Part shown: positions 1-11,250 of the stretch, piece by piece
How the letters are laid out: each line of letters begins with the position of its first letter
Numbering within the stretch: the stretch's first letter is position 1
Assembly (NCBI GenBank): GCA_025331445.1
Contig: JAIWNE010000019.1
Span: 186,001-250,000 of the forward strand
Length of the DNA: 64,000 nucleotides
Reading direction: 5' to 3'
DNA from: Blakeslea trispora
Lineage: Eukaryota; Mucoromycota; Mucoromycetes; Mucorales; Choanephoraceae
Made by a program: the position numbers and the translations under genes
The notes under the pieces: model-generated
What the model was told of the DNA's origin: nothing
Databases searched by the model: none
The model's input: only the letters and a program-made list of their open reading frames with translations

Positions 1-568
1 TTGAGGGGGTGATGAAACGCGTCCATTTTGACTACGCGTGTAGCGTATAAAGCAATTTTTTTTTTTTGGAAAAGGATACGAATAGTCTGTGAAGATTTCC
101 TTGGAGGAAGCCGAGTACCAAGCAATGCTGTTTCTTGACTCTTTCTTTGTTTCGTCATACACTGGTGTTTTGACTGGTTCAAATCTTTTACGTTTAAGTA
201 ATGGCATGGTGAAGACTGTCAATAAGAAAAGAAAGAAAAGAGATATGTCATTTCAGTCAGAACGAAAGAGTTTGATAATATGCGTGGCTTATGAAGGCTG
301 TCATCTGTCTTATTTTTTTTGGATCATACCCTAAAATTTTATGCGATGAGAGAACTCAAGTCGATGTTGAGAGAGAAAGGGAATCAAGACAAAGAAAAGA
401 AAAAAGAAGAAAATGACTAAATAGCAAAGTAAAAACTGAATTGATTTTATTTCAAGTGCTATTTCTTTGTTTTTCCTGCGTTGAAAAGTCCAAAAAAAAA
501 AGTATGACAAAAAATTTACCATGCCAACTGATTTGGTCTGAAAAAGGAAAGCCGCATTTCATTGGATT
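1..568. other. spacer, nothing recognised
   Basis: AT-rich DNA with poly-T and GAAA-rich tracts. The short open frames have low-complexity translations and no recognisable motif. No RNA gene was recognised. Confidence 0.5.
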
Positions 569-886
569 TTACTTTGCATATTCGCGTATTGATTTCCCTT
601 TTTTCAGCTTTTTACAGAACGCGTCATAGCAAGCTTTATATGGCTTCTTGCTACTGTGGTCTGCATGCTTGTTTACTGGTTGGTCAGAGTCAGAGAGAGA
701 GGTTGGTTCACTATCAATTATTGTTACATCTTCTTTACTATATTGTCTGAGCATTTCATCAACTATCATGCAGTTACTGAGAGAGAACAAAAAACTGTAG
801 ATAGCGCATATTGTTAAGTAAGAAGAATAAGCCTTGACTATGCAAACATGTATGAGATCAGTAGAGTGCTTCTCAAACAAAAACAT
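569..886 (-). CDS. possible small ORF or exon, unknown
   Basis: A 105-codon frame. The half from an internal Met (near 769) has a charged, coding-like composition (VTIIDSEPTSLSDSDQ, then a Lys-rich end KKLKKGKSIREYAK), while the upstream half looks like translated spacer. The real piece may therefore be about 65 residues, or the last exon of a longer decayed gene. No family was recognised and no splice partner could be fixed. It could be a repeat relic. Confidence 0.25.
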   Translation of the reverse strand: MFLFEKHSTDLIHVCIVKAYSSYLTICAIYSFLFSLSNCMIVDEMLRQYSKEDVTIIDSEPTSLSDSDQPVNKHADHSSKKPYKACYDAFCKKLKKGKSIREYAK

Positions 887-2486
887 ACCTTGTTAAAGCA
901 CTATTACTGTTTAACATGAGAGAGATAAAGGGCTGGAAGTATGCATGAATCTTGAGGATGGATCATGAAGCAATTGATAAGCATGATAGAGTGTATAGAG
1001 GAAGTTCATCATTCCATCCAAGTCAGGTAGAGATCAGGCTTGATCAAGCAGTAGATTCAGATAGGTTGATCACATAAGAGTAACAGTAATCGAGCAACCT
1101 AGTGTCAGTCAGTAGAATGCTTATTGAATGTAGGCACAATTTGCTGAATTGATTGAACTCTTATTCATTCAACAAAATTAAGTGATCAAGAAATGCATCT
1201 TTAGCGAGCAAAAAGAAAAAGTAAAAAAGGAAAAGAAAAGTAAGATTTTATAACAAGCGTTTATTTATTGGATTTATAACAACATAATGTTAGAAGTCTA
1301 TTAGCCAGTTTGTTACAACTGTTTCCAAGGGTAACCAATCGTGGAGGTTGACTTCAATCTACCCTCTTCTCTAGCTCACGGTGCGAGATACCGCCTGAGT
1401 GACCTCGTAAGGTAAAACAGGGGAAGACCATACCAACGTCCTACTGAGGATCCCTAGGGGTTGACGACAAGCAATGAGAGCAAAGGGTAACCAATACCTC
1501 AAAGTGTCGCATATGTCAAAGACTCGAAAGGAAAAAGAGTGTCATATTTTGTATGAAGAAAACATAACTTGTATGCTAGGGGTACCCACCCTCCCCGCTC
1601 TTCATCTTCCATAAGCACTCCCCGAATTGCTTCTAATATCCACGTCTGAACCTGCCTAGTAAAGAACCATAGCTCAAAGAACCACAGCTCTCACTTGACT
1701 AGGGTAGCCAGCATACGTCCAGGCATCACCCTCTCTCTCTCCCTCTAACTCTCTCTAACGAAAAAGAAAGAAAGAAAGAAAAAAAGTGAAGCTGTCACAT
1801 CCTGAGTGAGAGTATCCTCCCCTTTAACTCCAACTCCTAGCTCTCTTATTCTCTACTGCTCCCTCACTGAAGGGGACTAAAAAGCAAAAGAATAGTCATG
1901 CAAGAAGGGAGAAAGAGATCAGCAAAAGAGAAAGTCCAACACTGCTATGAAATCAGGAGGGCACCCTTTCAAACATAACAGCAGCCAACGCGTCTATCGA
2001 AAAGATGTCATTCACGCCGGTCTCTCTTGCAACTGCGCATTACTGAAGAAACAGTAACGAGCTGCCTCAGTCTGTGCGATAGCAAGAATCACCTTGCCCT
2101 TGAAGAGAAAAAAAAGAAAAATAGGGCGAATTTTTTTTTTCCTCTATATGAAAATTGCCTTCCCTCCATGCTTTCTCAAAAGCAGTCATGATGATGACGT
2201 AGTACATCACTCAACATCTATTGTTGGTTTCTTTCTTTCTTTCTCTCTCTTTCCTTATATAGCTGATACAATAGAGAGTAAAAGGGAATCGACAATATGA
2301 AAGAGCTTGCTGTATTATGCAGCTAATGACTTTGGATATAGAACTCCTCTACAATTGCAGTGACACATAACCAACACCGAAATCATGAAATTATGCGGAG
2401 CAAGAAAGGAAAAGAAAAGAAAAAAATGGCAAGAGGACTTATGTTAAGTCCGTTGTCGGGCGTTTTCATTTTAGTGTGACTTTCTA
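887..2486. other. spacer with a GC-richer tract, no gene resolved
   Basis: Positions about 1320-2060 are visibly richer in G+C than the flanks and contain a repeated phrase (AAGGGTAACCAAT at about 1327 and 1484). Minus-strand frames there give short protein-like stretches (for example LFKGKVILAIAQTEAARY near 2090-2040) interrupted by stops. This suggests a decayed coding element, but no family could be named. CT/GAAA microsatellites lie at about 1725-1790 and 2225-2260. Confidence 0.35.
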
Positions 2487-2876
2487 TTGCTTTCCTATTG
2501 GTATCATGATGCAGGCCACAGGATGTCAATTTCAGCCTTTGTTCTGAACGATGTGCTAATTGTATCCATTTACCGCTCGCCTAGACTTAGCCAAAGAAAA
2601 GCATTAGATGAAGCTGAAAAGCTTTTAACTATTGGTTCAAACCACAAGATCATTGCTGGCGATTTGGAATCTCATTTTGACGATGAGCACAATCCCTTCT
2701 CCAATTTATTTAGTCGTTACGATCTAATACATGATATGAAAAGATTCTTGAATAGCACGACCAAGTATAAGTCATACATCGGCAACATATTTACAGATAT
2801 ATACAATCATGCTAATGGTAGATCTATCTCATCTACTAGCTACCATGATCCTTTGTTCATGCAGTTTGATATGTAA
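2487..2876 (+). pseudogene. endonuclease/exonuclease/phosphatase-like fragment
   Basis: A 129-codon frame whose pattern fits the C-terminal half of the EEP nuclease fold found in mobile elements. A hydrophobic strand reads VLIVSIYRSP. A KIIAGDLESHF segment sits where GDFN normally occurs, so the Asp is kept and the Asn is not. A Ser/Thr-Tyr-His-Asp-Pro-Leu motif occurs at the end, where these families have the terminal catalytic His. The N-terminal half of the fold (N and E motifs) is missing, and no helicase or reverse transcriptase is adjacent. I read it as a transposon relic, most likely from a Helitron-like or LINE-like element. The frame opens without a convincing ATG. Confidence 0.5.
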
Positions 2877-3005
2877 CTCCATCTTTAATAAAATCTAATC
2901 ATACAAAACTGTGATTTGTACAATTTATTTTGAAAATCTAAACAATAAATGCATATAAAGAGGTTCTTGGTAACTGGTAAAAGAAATAATGCTGGCTTCG
3001 CATTT

Positions 3006-3027
3006 GGGGGAGGGACAACCCTCCCCC
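3006..3027. repeat. perfect 9-bp G/C hairpin
   Basis: Arms GGGGGAGGG and CCCTCCCCC are separated by the loop ACAA, in otherwise AT-rich DNA 130 bp past the nuclease fragment. Fourteen bases further on is CTGG followed by T (3042-3046). Hairpin plus CTRR before a T is the 3' end rule of canonical Helitrons, so this may be a terminal relic. Confidence 0.4.
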
Positions 3028-3187
3028 ATACCCCCTCCCAGCTGGTTTAACGCTCGTAATTTGTTGCTGGTTAAAGCTCATTAAATTGATTAGCTAAAAA
3101 GCAGTCAAAAACGAGAAATGAGAGGGAAAATGCAGAGAGGGATATAATATAGATAATTTGATTTTACTTTTCATTTTTTGTCACAAC

Positions 3188-3265
3188 ATTTAAGTCACCG
3201 AAATCTGTCCCATTTCATTGCCCCTTTAGGAAGGTGGATTTGGGACAAATTTCGGTGACTTAAAT
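3188..3265. repeat. 78-bp palindromic mini-element
   Basis: Two 25-bp arms (3188-3212 and 3241-3265) are inverted copies with one mismatch, around a 28-base loop. The core of the arm is TTAAGTCACCGAAAT. The sequence has no coding capacity and could fold as a long hairpin. It is probably a very short MITE or solo inverted repeat. Confidence 0.65.
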
Positions 3266-5020
3266 TTGGAAATTTTTTGGAAAACGAAAGTAATAGGGCT
3301 TCTCCTACTGAGAAAACGCCCTAAAAAGGTACTTCTAGCTGAGACCTCGTTATGTTCAAAAATGAATAAAAGCATGATTAGAATGAACAACACAAGACAA
3401 GCCAAGTTAGCCAGTCATGCTTGTCACTACAGTAACCGAGTGTTTTTGAGAAGACACTCAATTTCAAAGTATTGATTGGTGGCTTATCCGTCAAATCTAA
3501 AGCATCAAATAAATGCTGATACCCCTTTGAGCCAGTTGTAAGAAAGAAAGAAAGAAAAATCAGTGCTGAATAATAACATTTGAACGAAAGGGCTACATCT
3601 CGTTTGATTTACTCTGAGAAAAAAGAAAGAGAGATGAATTGTTGTCTCCAATGAAGATCTGGATCCAAGCACTGTGTAACTTTGTTTTCTTGTTCTTTTT
3701 TTATGTTTGGGCTCTGAGATAGCTGTCAAGATGGTTTTTTCTCTTGAGAGAAAGACATATGCTGTACCTTTGGAATTGGAAGCACCAAGGATTTACTTGT
3801 CTGATTGTGAGGATTAGCTGTGTTTGATTTACAGGGTTGAGATACTATTGTTGTATACTAGTGTTCCCTTTATATTGACATTCTACACTATAAGCAACGG
3901 TTTATAGAAATGCTGTATATTCCTATTAGAGAGGCTGTTATGTGGTATTTATTTCTGGTTATTATTGTTATTAATATGAACCTTCCAATATGCTTGTATT
4001 TCTGATTTTAAAGTGTATTTTGTTTGGCTCCAAAATATCAGAATTCTGTCTCATTGTCTTCATTTGGCTGTCAAGCATGCTCTAAACAAGTTATATATGG
4101 CATCAAAGCCAAAAACTTTCTTAAGACTCAATCCTCACACAAAGAACAGAATTTGATTGTCTCAATCATTGATTTCCTTTTTATTTTATTTTGTTTTCAC
4201 ATATTCCTCAGAAAAAGAGCAAAAGAAAACATACATGAAATCCCAAGCTAATGAAGTTACAGAATATAACTTACATAGTACCGATTACTGGTACTTTGCA
4301 TTTAACGGTCTCTACTGCCTACCATTAAAGGAACGAACGGCTTCATCTCAGTTTCCAGTGCTAGAAAGCTATGCTTGATAGCTTCTGTGGAATTATATAT
4401 ATAGCCTTTTCAACCCAGATGAGTATAAATGAAACTGCTTGTTATTATTCTGTTTAGATGACAGCAATACTTATTCATTCTTCACTCTTCTTCTTTTCTC
4501 GAATGCCATCTTTTAAGCTTATCTGACTTGTTGGACAAGTATCACTGTAAATTAAAGAGGAGTTTGGCTGTCACAATCAAAAATACAGGAGAGTGAATGT
4601 CGGCATGAAATAGCACGGCATCTCTTAGTTTGTTTACTTCTCAACGCCCTCTAATTTACTAATCCTATTGGCTATCACATGTTTTTTTCTGTTTACTGAT
4701 GGGATAGATACAATAGAGATACCAGGCTCTGATTGGATGACTGGTTTTTTTAGCGTGTATTTGAAGTAAACAGAACGTAATGATCATTTTCTCCCTCTTT
4801 TTCTCTCGCTTTATCAAAGTCATCTCAACTACATCTTGAAACTTTGTCACCCAGACAACCTCAAAGGCAAGTAACAAAATATTATTCTTTGATAATGCTG
4901 TTATCTAACTTGCTTTGTCGTGCATAGCCTAAAAATTTGCAATCTACGCAAATCTATTATTGCACCAAGAGCAAAAAAACGTTATCTACAAAAAAGAAGA
5001 AAATACGTGTGCCTTTCCAT

Positions 5021-5083
5021 CTACAAAACTACAAAACTACAAAACTACAAAACTACAAAACTACAAAACTACAAAACTACAAA
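5021..5083. repeat. tandem 8-bp repeat (CTACAAAA, about 8 copies)
   Basis: The unit CTACAAAA is repeated without interruption for about 63 bp. It is open in several frames, which only reflects the repeat. Confidence 0.9.
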
Positions 5084-5171
5084 TGCTTTCAAGCTCTACA
5101 AGTCCTTTTTACGCGTTCTCTCTGCCTCTCTCTGCTCTCTCTCTTCTTCTCTTGGTGCTTCTGCCTCTACT

Positions 5172-5704
5172 TCAAGCTTGATGGGGGGTAAGGACAAAGA
5201 CTGATGCTGCCTTTCCTGATCCTATATAAAGTGGCTTACAACCGGAATATAGTCCATTTTCGCGAACGACCTCTCGTTTTCTAGTATTGGGACTGAAGTC
5301 GGAATGACTGAGGGCAATTACGCCGCCTGATCTGTTAACACTATGAGCGTGTCCTGTAGGGATCTGGGCAGAGGAAGCGGGTACAGACATACTTGTGCTA
5401 TTCCTCGTTAGTTGACTGGTATGGGGTTTGCTAAGGATTTGGGATAGTGCGAACAGAACTGAGTCTTCTTTGGCTTATTCAATAAAAGTAAGTCAAGGAA
5501 GGCTTACCCTCTGCGTTCTTACTTTTCTTGTCTTGCTTTGTTGTTGGAGGTGACTCTATTACTAAACAACTCAAGACTTGCCTTTGCTGATGCCTTTACT
5601 GATGCCTTTACTGATGCCTTGCTGGGTCCCTGCTTCCTGCTTCTGTCTCTATTTCTGCTTCCATCTCTGCTTCCCACTGTGCCTATCCAAATGTGCCTAC
5701 CCAC
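5172..5704 (-). CDS. possible two-exon gene fragment, unknown product
   Basis: Two minus-strand frames can be joined by a plausible intron. The first (to about 5525) is Ser/Arg/Lys-rich with a repeated KASVKASVKASAKAS block. The donor GTAAG at about 5523 and an acceptor CTTAG near 5436 join it to a frame ending at 5172. That second frame has ordinary coding-like composition (SVPASSAQIPTGHAHSV, then RKREVVRENGLYSGCKPLY). The first frame has no ATG and would need an upstream exon that I cannot find between it and the SulP stop at 5921. No family was recognised. It could be a degraded or partial gene. Confidence 0.3.
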
Positions 5705-5920
5705 TGTGTATCTTAACAGTATTTACCGCATCTGAACCAACATATACCTTCTCAGATTGCCTTAAGAAGAGTTTTTTATTGTGTTTAACACTTTTTCTCT
5801 TCAATTAAATAAAAAGCATAATTTATAAAAGTTTAATTAAATAAATGTACATGTAAAAAAAAACAGAAATCAAAAATATTAAATACAGAGGTATCAAAAA
5901 GCTGCTTGCAAAGTTACTCC

Positions 5921-8538
5921 TCAAGTGCTTTCAGATTGATTTACAGAGTGTTGCAAAAGAGCAGCACGAGTTGCATCATGGACGGTTCGGAAAAAGAAAG
6001 GGTATCTGTCATGTACAGCAACAATTCTGTCAGTCACAATGGGACCAATCTTATTCTTGCAATAGCACCAAGTAGGAGAATGGTTCCCCATCTCTGTCTG
6101 ACTTATTTCATCGGCCGAATCATTGAATCGGAATCTCTTTCCAGGTAAAAGTTGTGATAACAATAGCTGGCCATGCGACCTCTTTTCGACCTTTTCTATC
6201 TCAACTACTTGTTCAAGCACTTCCTGATGCTTTGTGCTGTCTAACTGATGTGTTGATTCAGTTTCGAGTTGAGTTTCATGACTACAGCATCCTTCCACAC
6301 CTGGACGATGTCCTCCCTCTGAAACTCCATGTCGAAGATCTGACAAGAATTGACCATTTGTGCCTGAGACACGGCGTTGGTTACCAAATCCAGCAAGCAA
6401 AAGAGACTTTCGAACAAGCGGTGAATGACCAGTGACAATGTACCAACTGACGGGCTGTCCAGCATGTTTCTCTGCTGCAATGGCTGCATCAACCAAGGCT
6501 TCCATACCAGAATAATCAAACTGATGTACACCAGATAAATCAAGCACCACAGAATGCAACAATGGCTTTTCTAAACTCTTGCCAACGGCTTCAGCATTAT
6601 TCCAAGGTCGATCACCGACTTTTTCAGAAGGTAGATTGCCACAACGAGTACTTGTTTTGATTTCTTGAATGAGCGTATCAAAAATGAAAGAAGCATTCTG
6701 AAACACAATGTTCTCTTGTGGCTGGAAGCACACAACACCTTTAGCAACAGGCTGAAGGAATGGACCAACAGTCGGATGGTTGTCGGGAAAAAAGATGACA
6801 TGCTCATCCATTCCATAGTTGTCATATCCATTGCTATGCATTCTAAGCTTTTCGTCATTCAGTGCATGATCAAGTTCCATTTTTCCTAGAAAAGCATATC
6901 TTGGTCTTGAAGAACGATAAAGCTGGACGAGAACAGAAAAGATGATGGGAACATAAACTGAGATATCGATACGAGCGAAAAGTGAAATGACATAAGCACA
7001 GGCAAAAGTCAAGAAGTCTGTAGGATGCATATCCCAATACTTTTTCCAAACAGTTGGACCCGAGATCAAGTCAGTTACTGCATGAGCAATGATGGCAGAA
7101 AGGGCGGCTGTTGAAACATAGGTAAAAGCAGGTGTGAAAAAATAGACAGACAATAACGCAATAACACCCATAAATAGACTCGAGAGAGGTGTCCGAGCTC
7201 CTGATTTGAAGTTGACAGCAGTTCGAGAGAAGGCACCCAAGATAGGAAAAGCACAAAAGAAAGATGAAATGATATTCGATAGACCTACGGCTAAGATTTC
7301 TTGACTCATATTCACTATAAAAAAAAATTTTTTATGAGCAAATGTATTATATTCAAAAGAAGATTGGAATGGATTCATCTTACCTTTATAATCAGCTATT
7401 TTTCCAAGACTGTTGGAAATTGTACCATGTTCCATAATTGCAAGGATAACAATACCAGGCAAATCAGATAAGAAGAAACTAACCAAGTCCATCTTCATGG
7501 TTGGTACAGCCATATGACCAAGACCGGCAGGGATCTCTCCCAACACAGTGACAGGACTGTTTGTAAAATGACCGAAACGATTGATCATAAAGCAGATCAG
7601 AGTACTGAACACAAGTACGACGACTGCTCTGCTTGTATTAAAAAAGAAAATCCATCGGCTGTATTGAGGATAGTGGCGCATCAAGTATCCAGATAGGTAC
7701 TTTACCAAATAAAGGTAGATTAGAGCGGACAGACCAAAAGCAGCATCCGCACTAGCATGGTTTAGATTCGCTAGTGTCTTTCCAAATACAAGGTAAGGAG
7801 CTTCCGAAGTATTGATGTTGGGTATACCAAAGATCTTGTTTAACTGGTTGATAACAATCGTAACACCACTACCACCCATAAAACCAGCAATGGCAGGTTG
7901 ACAGATGAAATGAAACAGGTTGCCTAAGCGAAATAGACCAATGAAGAGTGTGATGAAGCCAGTAAATAAAGTGAGCATAATTGAAGCATCGGCTGTTGTC
8001 CATTCGCCAGATAAGTATTGCTCAGTTGCATAGAGCTTACCCATGACCTGTCCAATCATCAGGGCCATAACAGCACTAACACCTAGGGAATACAACAAGG
8101 CAATTTTTTTTTTAGTTTAAACGAGCTTTTTCATTTTCTTGTTTTGATCATGTACCTATACTGACATCTTTGGAAGTTCCGAAAAAAGGGTACAATAAGA
8201 CACCGAAAATACTACTATATATACCATATACAGGAGGAAGATTTGCAATTTTAGCTATAGCATAGAAAAAAAAGGGGGGGGGGAGATTAGAATAAGCCTT
8301 GAATATATATAAGCTGTACAATACCATAAGCTAAACTTTGAGGGATCACTAGAATACCAACTGTAAGGGCTGCCAAAAGATCTCCGGAAAGCCAAGTCAA
8401 ATTGTAGCTAGGCAACCAATGAACAATAGGAAATAAATTTTTTACGTATATCTTTGCATTTCTAGGCAATTGTTTGATTCCATGCTTTATTTGATCGGTG
8501 TATTTGATAGGCGGATCATCCAGAAAGAGAGTTGACAT
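5921..8538 (-). CDS. SulP-family sulfate permease
   Basis: Plasma-membrane anion (sulfate) transporter of the SulP/SLC26 family. Four exons join in phase: 8538-8325, 8254-8156, 8082-7384 and 7314-5921, giving about 801 aa. The N-terminus carries the SulP signature: [20 protein letters not shown] runs across the first intron into [15 protein letters not shown], and then [12 protein letters not shown]. About ten hydrophobic segments follow. The C-terminus holds a STAS domain ([20 protein letters not shown]) with the usual DLSG motif, then a longer polar tail. An expected role is sulfate uptake for cysteine and methionine synthesis. The start Met lies 50 residues before the first SulP motif, as is usual in fungi. 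The frame is open throughout; only the exact tail after the STAS domain is less certain. Confidence 0.93.
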
Positions 8539-11250
8539 TGATGTATTTTGAGAGTGAGAGAACCAAAAAAAAAAGAAAAAGAAAGAATTATATACAATAA
8601 AAGTACTCCTGGATCTGAAAAAAAAAGAAAAGAATCATTTTTTTTTTTGTGCAAACTTTTTCTTTTATCTAGAAAATTTAGCTTGTCATTTCAACATTTG
8701 CAATTCCGCTAAATAATAGCTGATCACAAGAGTTACACAATCTACTTGCCTTTCCTTCTTGATTTAATAAGCCATTATACGTCATTAGCTTTTTTTTTGT
8801 TTATCTACTTTTTATTTGATTTAATGAACACTGTGTTTTTTAAACCCATCAAAAATAAAGGGCTGAAACAAGTTTATTTTGATTGTTTGCTAGTATCTCT
8901 CTTAAACAATGACAAAAAAAACAATGTTTTTTCTTACTGCTGATATGATAACAGTCTAAACTTAAACAAACATTACGACTATAGATTATAACAGATCATG
9001 CCTTTTTATTCAACAAATGGGATTCCTTGTTTTTTCTTTACCCCACATGAATCAATAGCGGAGTAAGAGACGAGGACACAAGAAGTAAAACAGAAAACAC
9101 AATGTTTAAATTTTAATGAGCTCATTTAAGTCATTTGAACACATCATGTCTGGGAGAGGAATCTGAGTTAAATCTTAGTGGTGAATGACAGATGGAAAGA
9201 GGGTAACAAACTCATGTGATTTAAAGGAATTCGTGTTGAAAGAAGACACAAATTCCTGACTTCTTTCAAATGAAGACTTGTCTTTCATACAAAAATATCC
9301 GCAAGAAGAAAAAGTTTTTTTTTTTGCTTTGTCATCAAGAAAACATGGCAAACTTTCAAGATTCTTAAAGCGCGGATTTCCAAAGTGAGATTGTTTTAAA
9401 GGGCCAAGATAACGATGATTACACAAGTTTCAGTTTCTTTGTTCTCTAGTGAGTAGAGTTGACTTTTGTCTTAAAGTAACTTATGCCCTTGTTCCTTATG
9501 TCCAGTCTATAGGCAAAAGATCTACAGATAAAATACCTTTCATCTGTCCTTCTTGTTTGGATTCACTTTGATCTAAAGATGTATCCCAACATGCTCTATA
9601 TTTCTTTACTCGAATCAAATGAGCTTTGTTTTCATGACATGTATACATTTAATCTAAAGAAGATGCGCACATCAAATTACTGAAAAACGAGAAAGAATAC
9701 AAGAAATAGATGATGCAACCAACATATACCTTGTTTTTTTTTGGCTACTATCATCACCTGAGCATTCTTTGTGTAGTCAAGAAATCCATCATTTTAAAAG
9801 CGCGGTACTGCTTATGTTTCTCTTTCAAGCTATGACTAAAGTAGGGAGAAGAATTTATTACCATTAAAATTCTGTACTTTATTCTTTGTGAACAACAATC
9901 AAACTGTACAATCTTGATCTCATTAAGCAAACAGTCTTTACAAATCAAGCATCATACGAGTGGGCGAATTGCCGTCAAGTGAGATTATAGAGTAAACTAA
10001 ACACATCCTGAAGAACAACAGGCGGGTTACATGATTTTGACTCATCTTTATAAAATCAACCTTCTCCCTGCTTTTATAGAATGACCCTTGACGTTCATAT
10101 TAAAAAGAAATTTTACTCTATCGCTCCTATTTCTCAAGTCACTCAAAACAAAGGCAAGAATCATTCATTCAAGGGCAATCAAACCTTAGATAAAGTAGGT
10201 ACTTTCCCTCCCAAATCTATTTAATTTAGTCAGAACAAGCGCCAAATGTCCTGTAATTTTCGCTCTTTTTTTTTTCTGAAGCAAAATGCAAACATCACCT
10301 CCTTACCCTGTGTCTCAAAAGTACGACAAACAAATAACAACATTATAGACACAGGCAGGAATGATATGAAGTGTGCTGGTTTAAGGCCAATGAGCCATAG
10401 TCTCAAGCCATGGCTTTTAAACCAATCTCCTCTTCCCTTGGTTATCACTATTTGGCATTTCTTCAACCATTTCCTGGTAGGACTCTCCTTATTATTGCTG
10501 AAATCTTGCAAAGTTCATTCTTCTGTTGATCGCTGTGAGTTACAATCTATTGTTTTGAAATTTAGGCAATTCAACCAATGAAAATAGATAGATGCATGAG
10601 AGAAAGAGAGAATATGGATGCTGATGCATGATAGATAGAAGAATGCCTGAGAAGCAACCCAAGTACAATGAACAATTTATTGAGTTGGCTTACTGTAGAG
10701 TCTATAAATTACTCAATAAGCATCACATTGGGAGTGTCTCTTTTTTTTTCTATTGGTTGAAGCTACGCATTCGATGTCACAGTCTAAGTTTGTTTGAAAG
10801 AAAAAGGAGGGACAAAAGGAACTCAAGAAAGCTGATTCGTTCTATACTATTCTTGCTTGGATTTTGGATGAAATTCGTAGTAAAATAAAAAAAAAAAAAA
10901 CTGACTCAAGTGTATTCATAAGCAATAAACAAAAGCCTATATAATCACAAGTTGTTAAATCTCTTTTTTAAAAGATATCCCCTAGAAACAAAATAACAGT
11001 ATAAATTATGTTACTTGGTACCCTTTGGTTTTCCTCTGATATGAAGCACTTTTTTCGAGCAAACGTCTCTCTCTTTTTTTTTTCTTTAAGGAGTGACGCA
11101 ATTTGAGTGGCAGGAAACAGCGGAGTTGGTATGCATTTTCGCGACACGTAAGTTCTTTACAAGCAAAAAAAGGTAAAAAAAAGAAATTCTTTTTTTTTTT
11201 TAAAAAAGATTATTTAGAAAGTAACATACACAACCAAACAACTATTCAAT
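8539..11250. other. 2.7-kb spacer, no gene recognised
   Basis: It lies between the divergent SulP and RPT1 genes and so holds both promoters. It is AT-rich with many poly-T/poly-A runs. Several 60-110 codon frames exist on both strands (for example about 9175-9426 and 10246-10581), but none shows a family motif or clear splice partners. Confidence 0.45.

Larger units (their letters stand above)
2877..5171. other. spacer with small repeats, no gene seen
   Basis: Apart from the hairpin at 3006, the palindrome at 3188 and the ACAAAACT repeat at 5021 (listed separately), this is AT-rich DNA with short low-complexity frames. No gene or RNA was recognised. Confidence 0.5.

Noticed and set aside
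175..186. GGTTCAAATCTT as a possible tRNA T-arm
   Set aside because: No acceptor stem, D-arm or anticodon arm can be folded around it.
4920..5204. Three overlapping frames at about 4920-5204
   Set aside because: They read through the CTACAAAA tandem repeat in all frames and are low complexity.
6154..6435. Plus-strand frames of 60-95 codons across the SulP gene
   Set aside because: They are shadows of the minus-strand SulP exons, with compositions typical of antisense reading.
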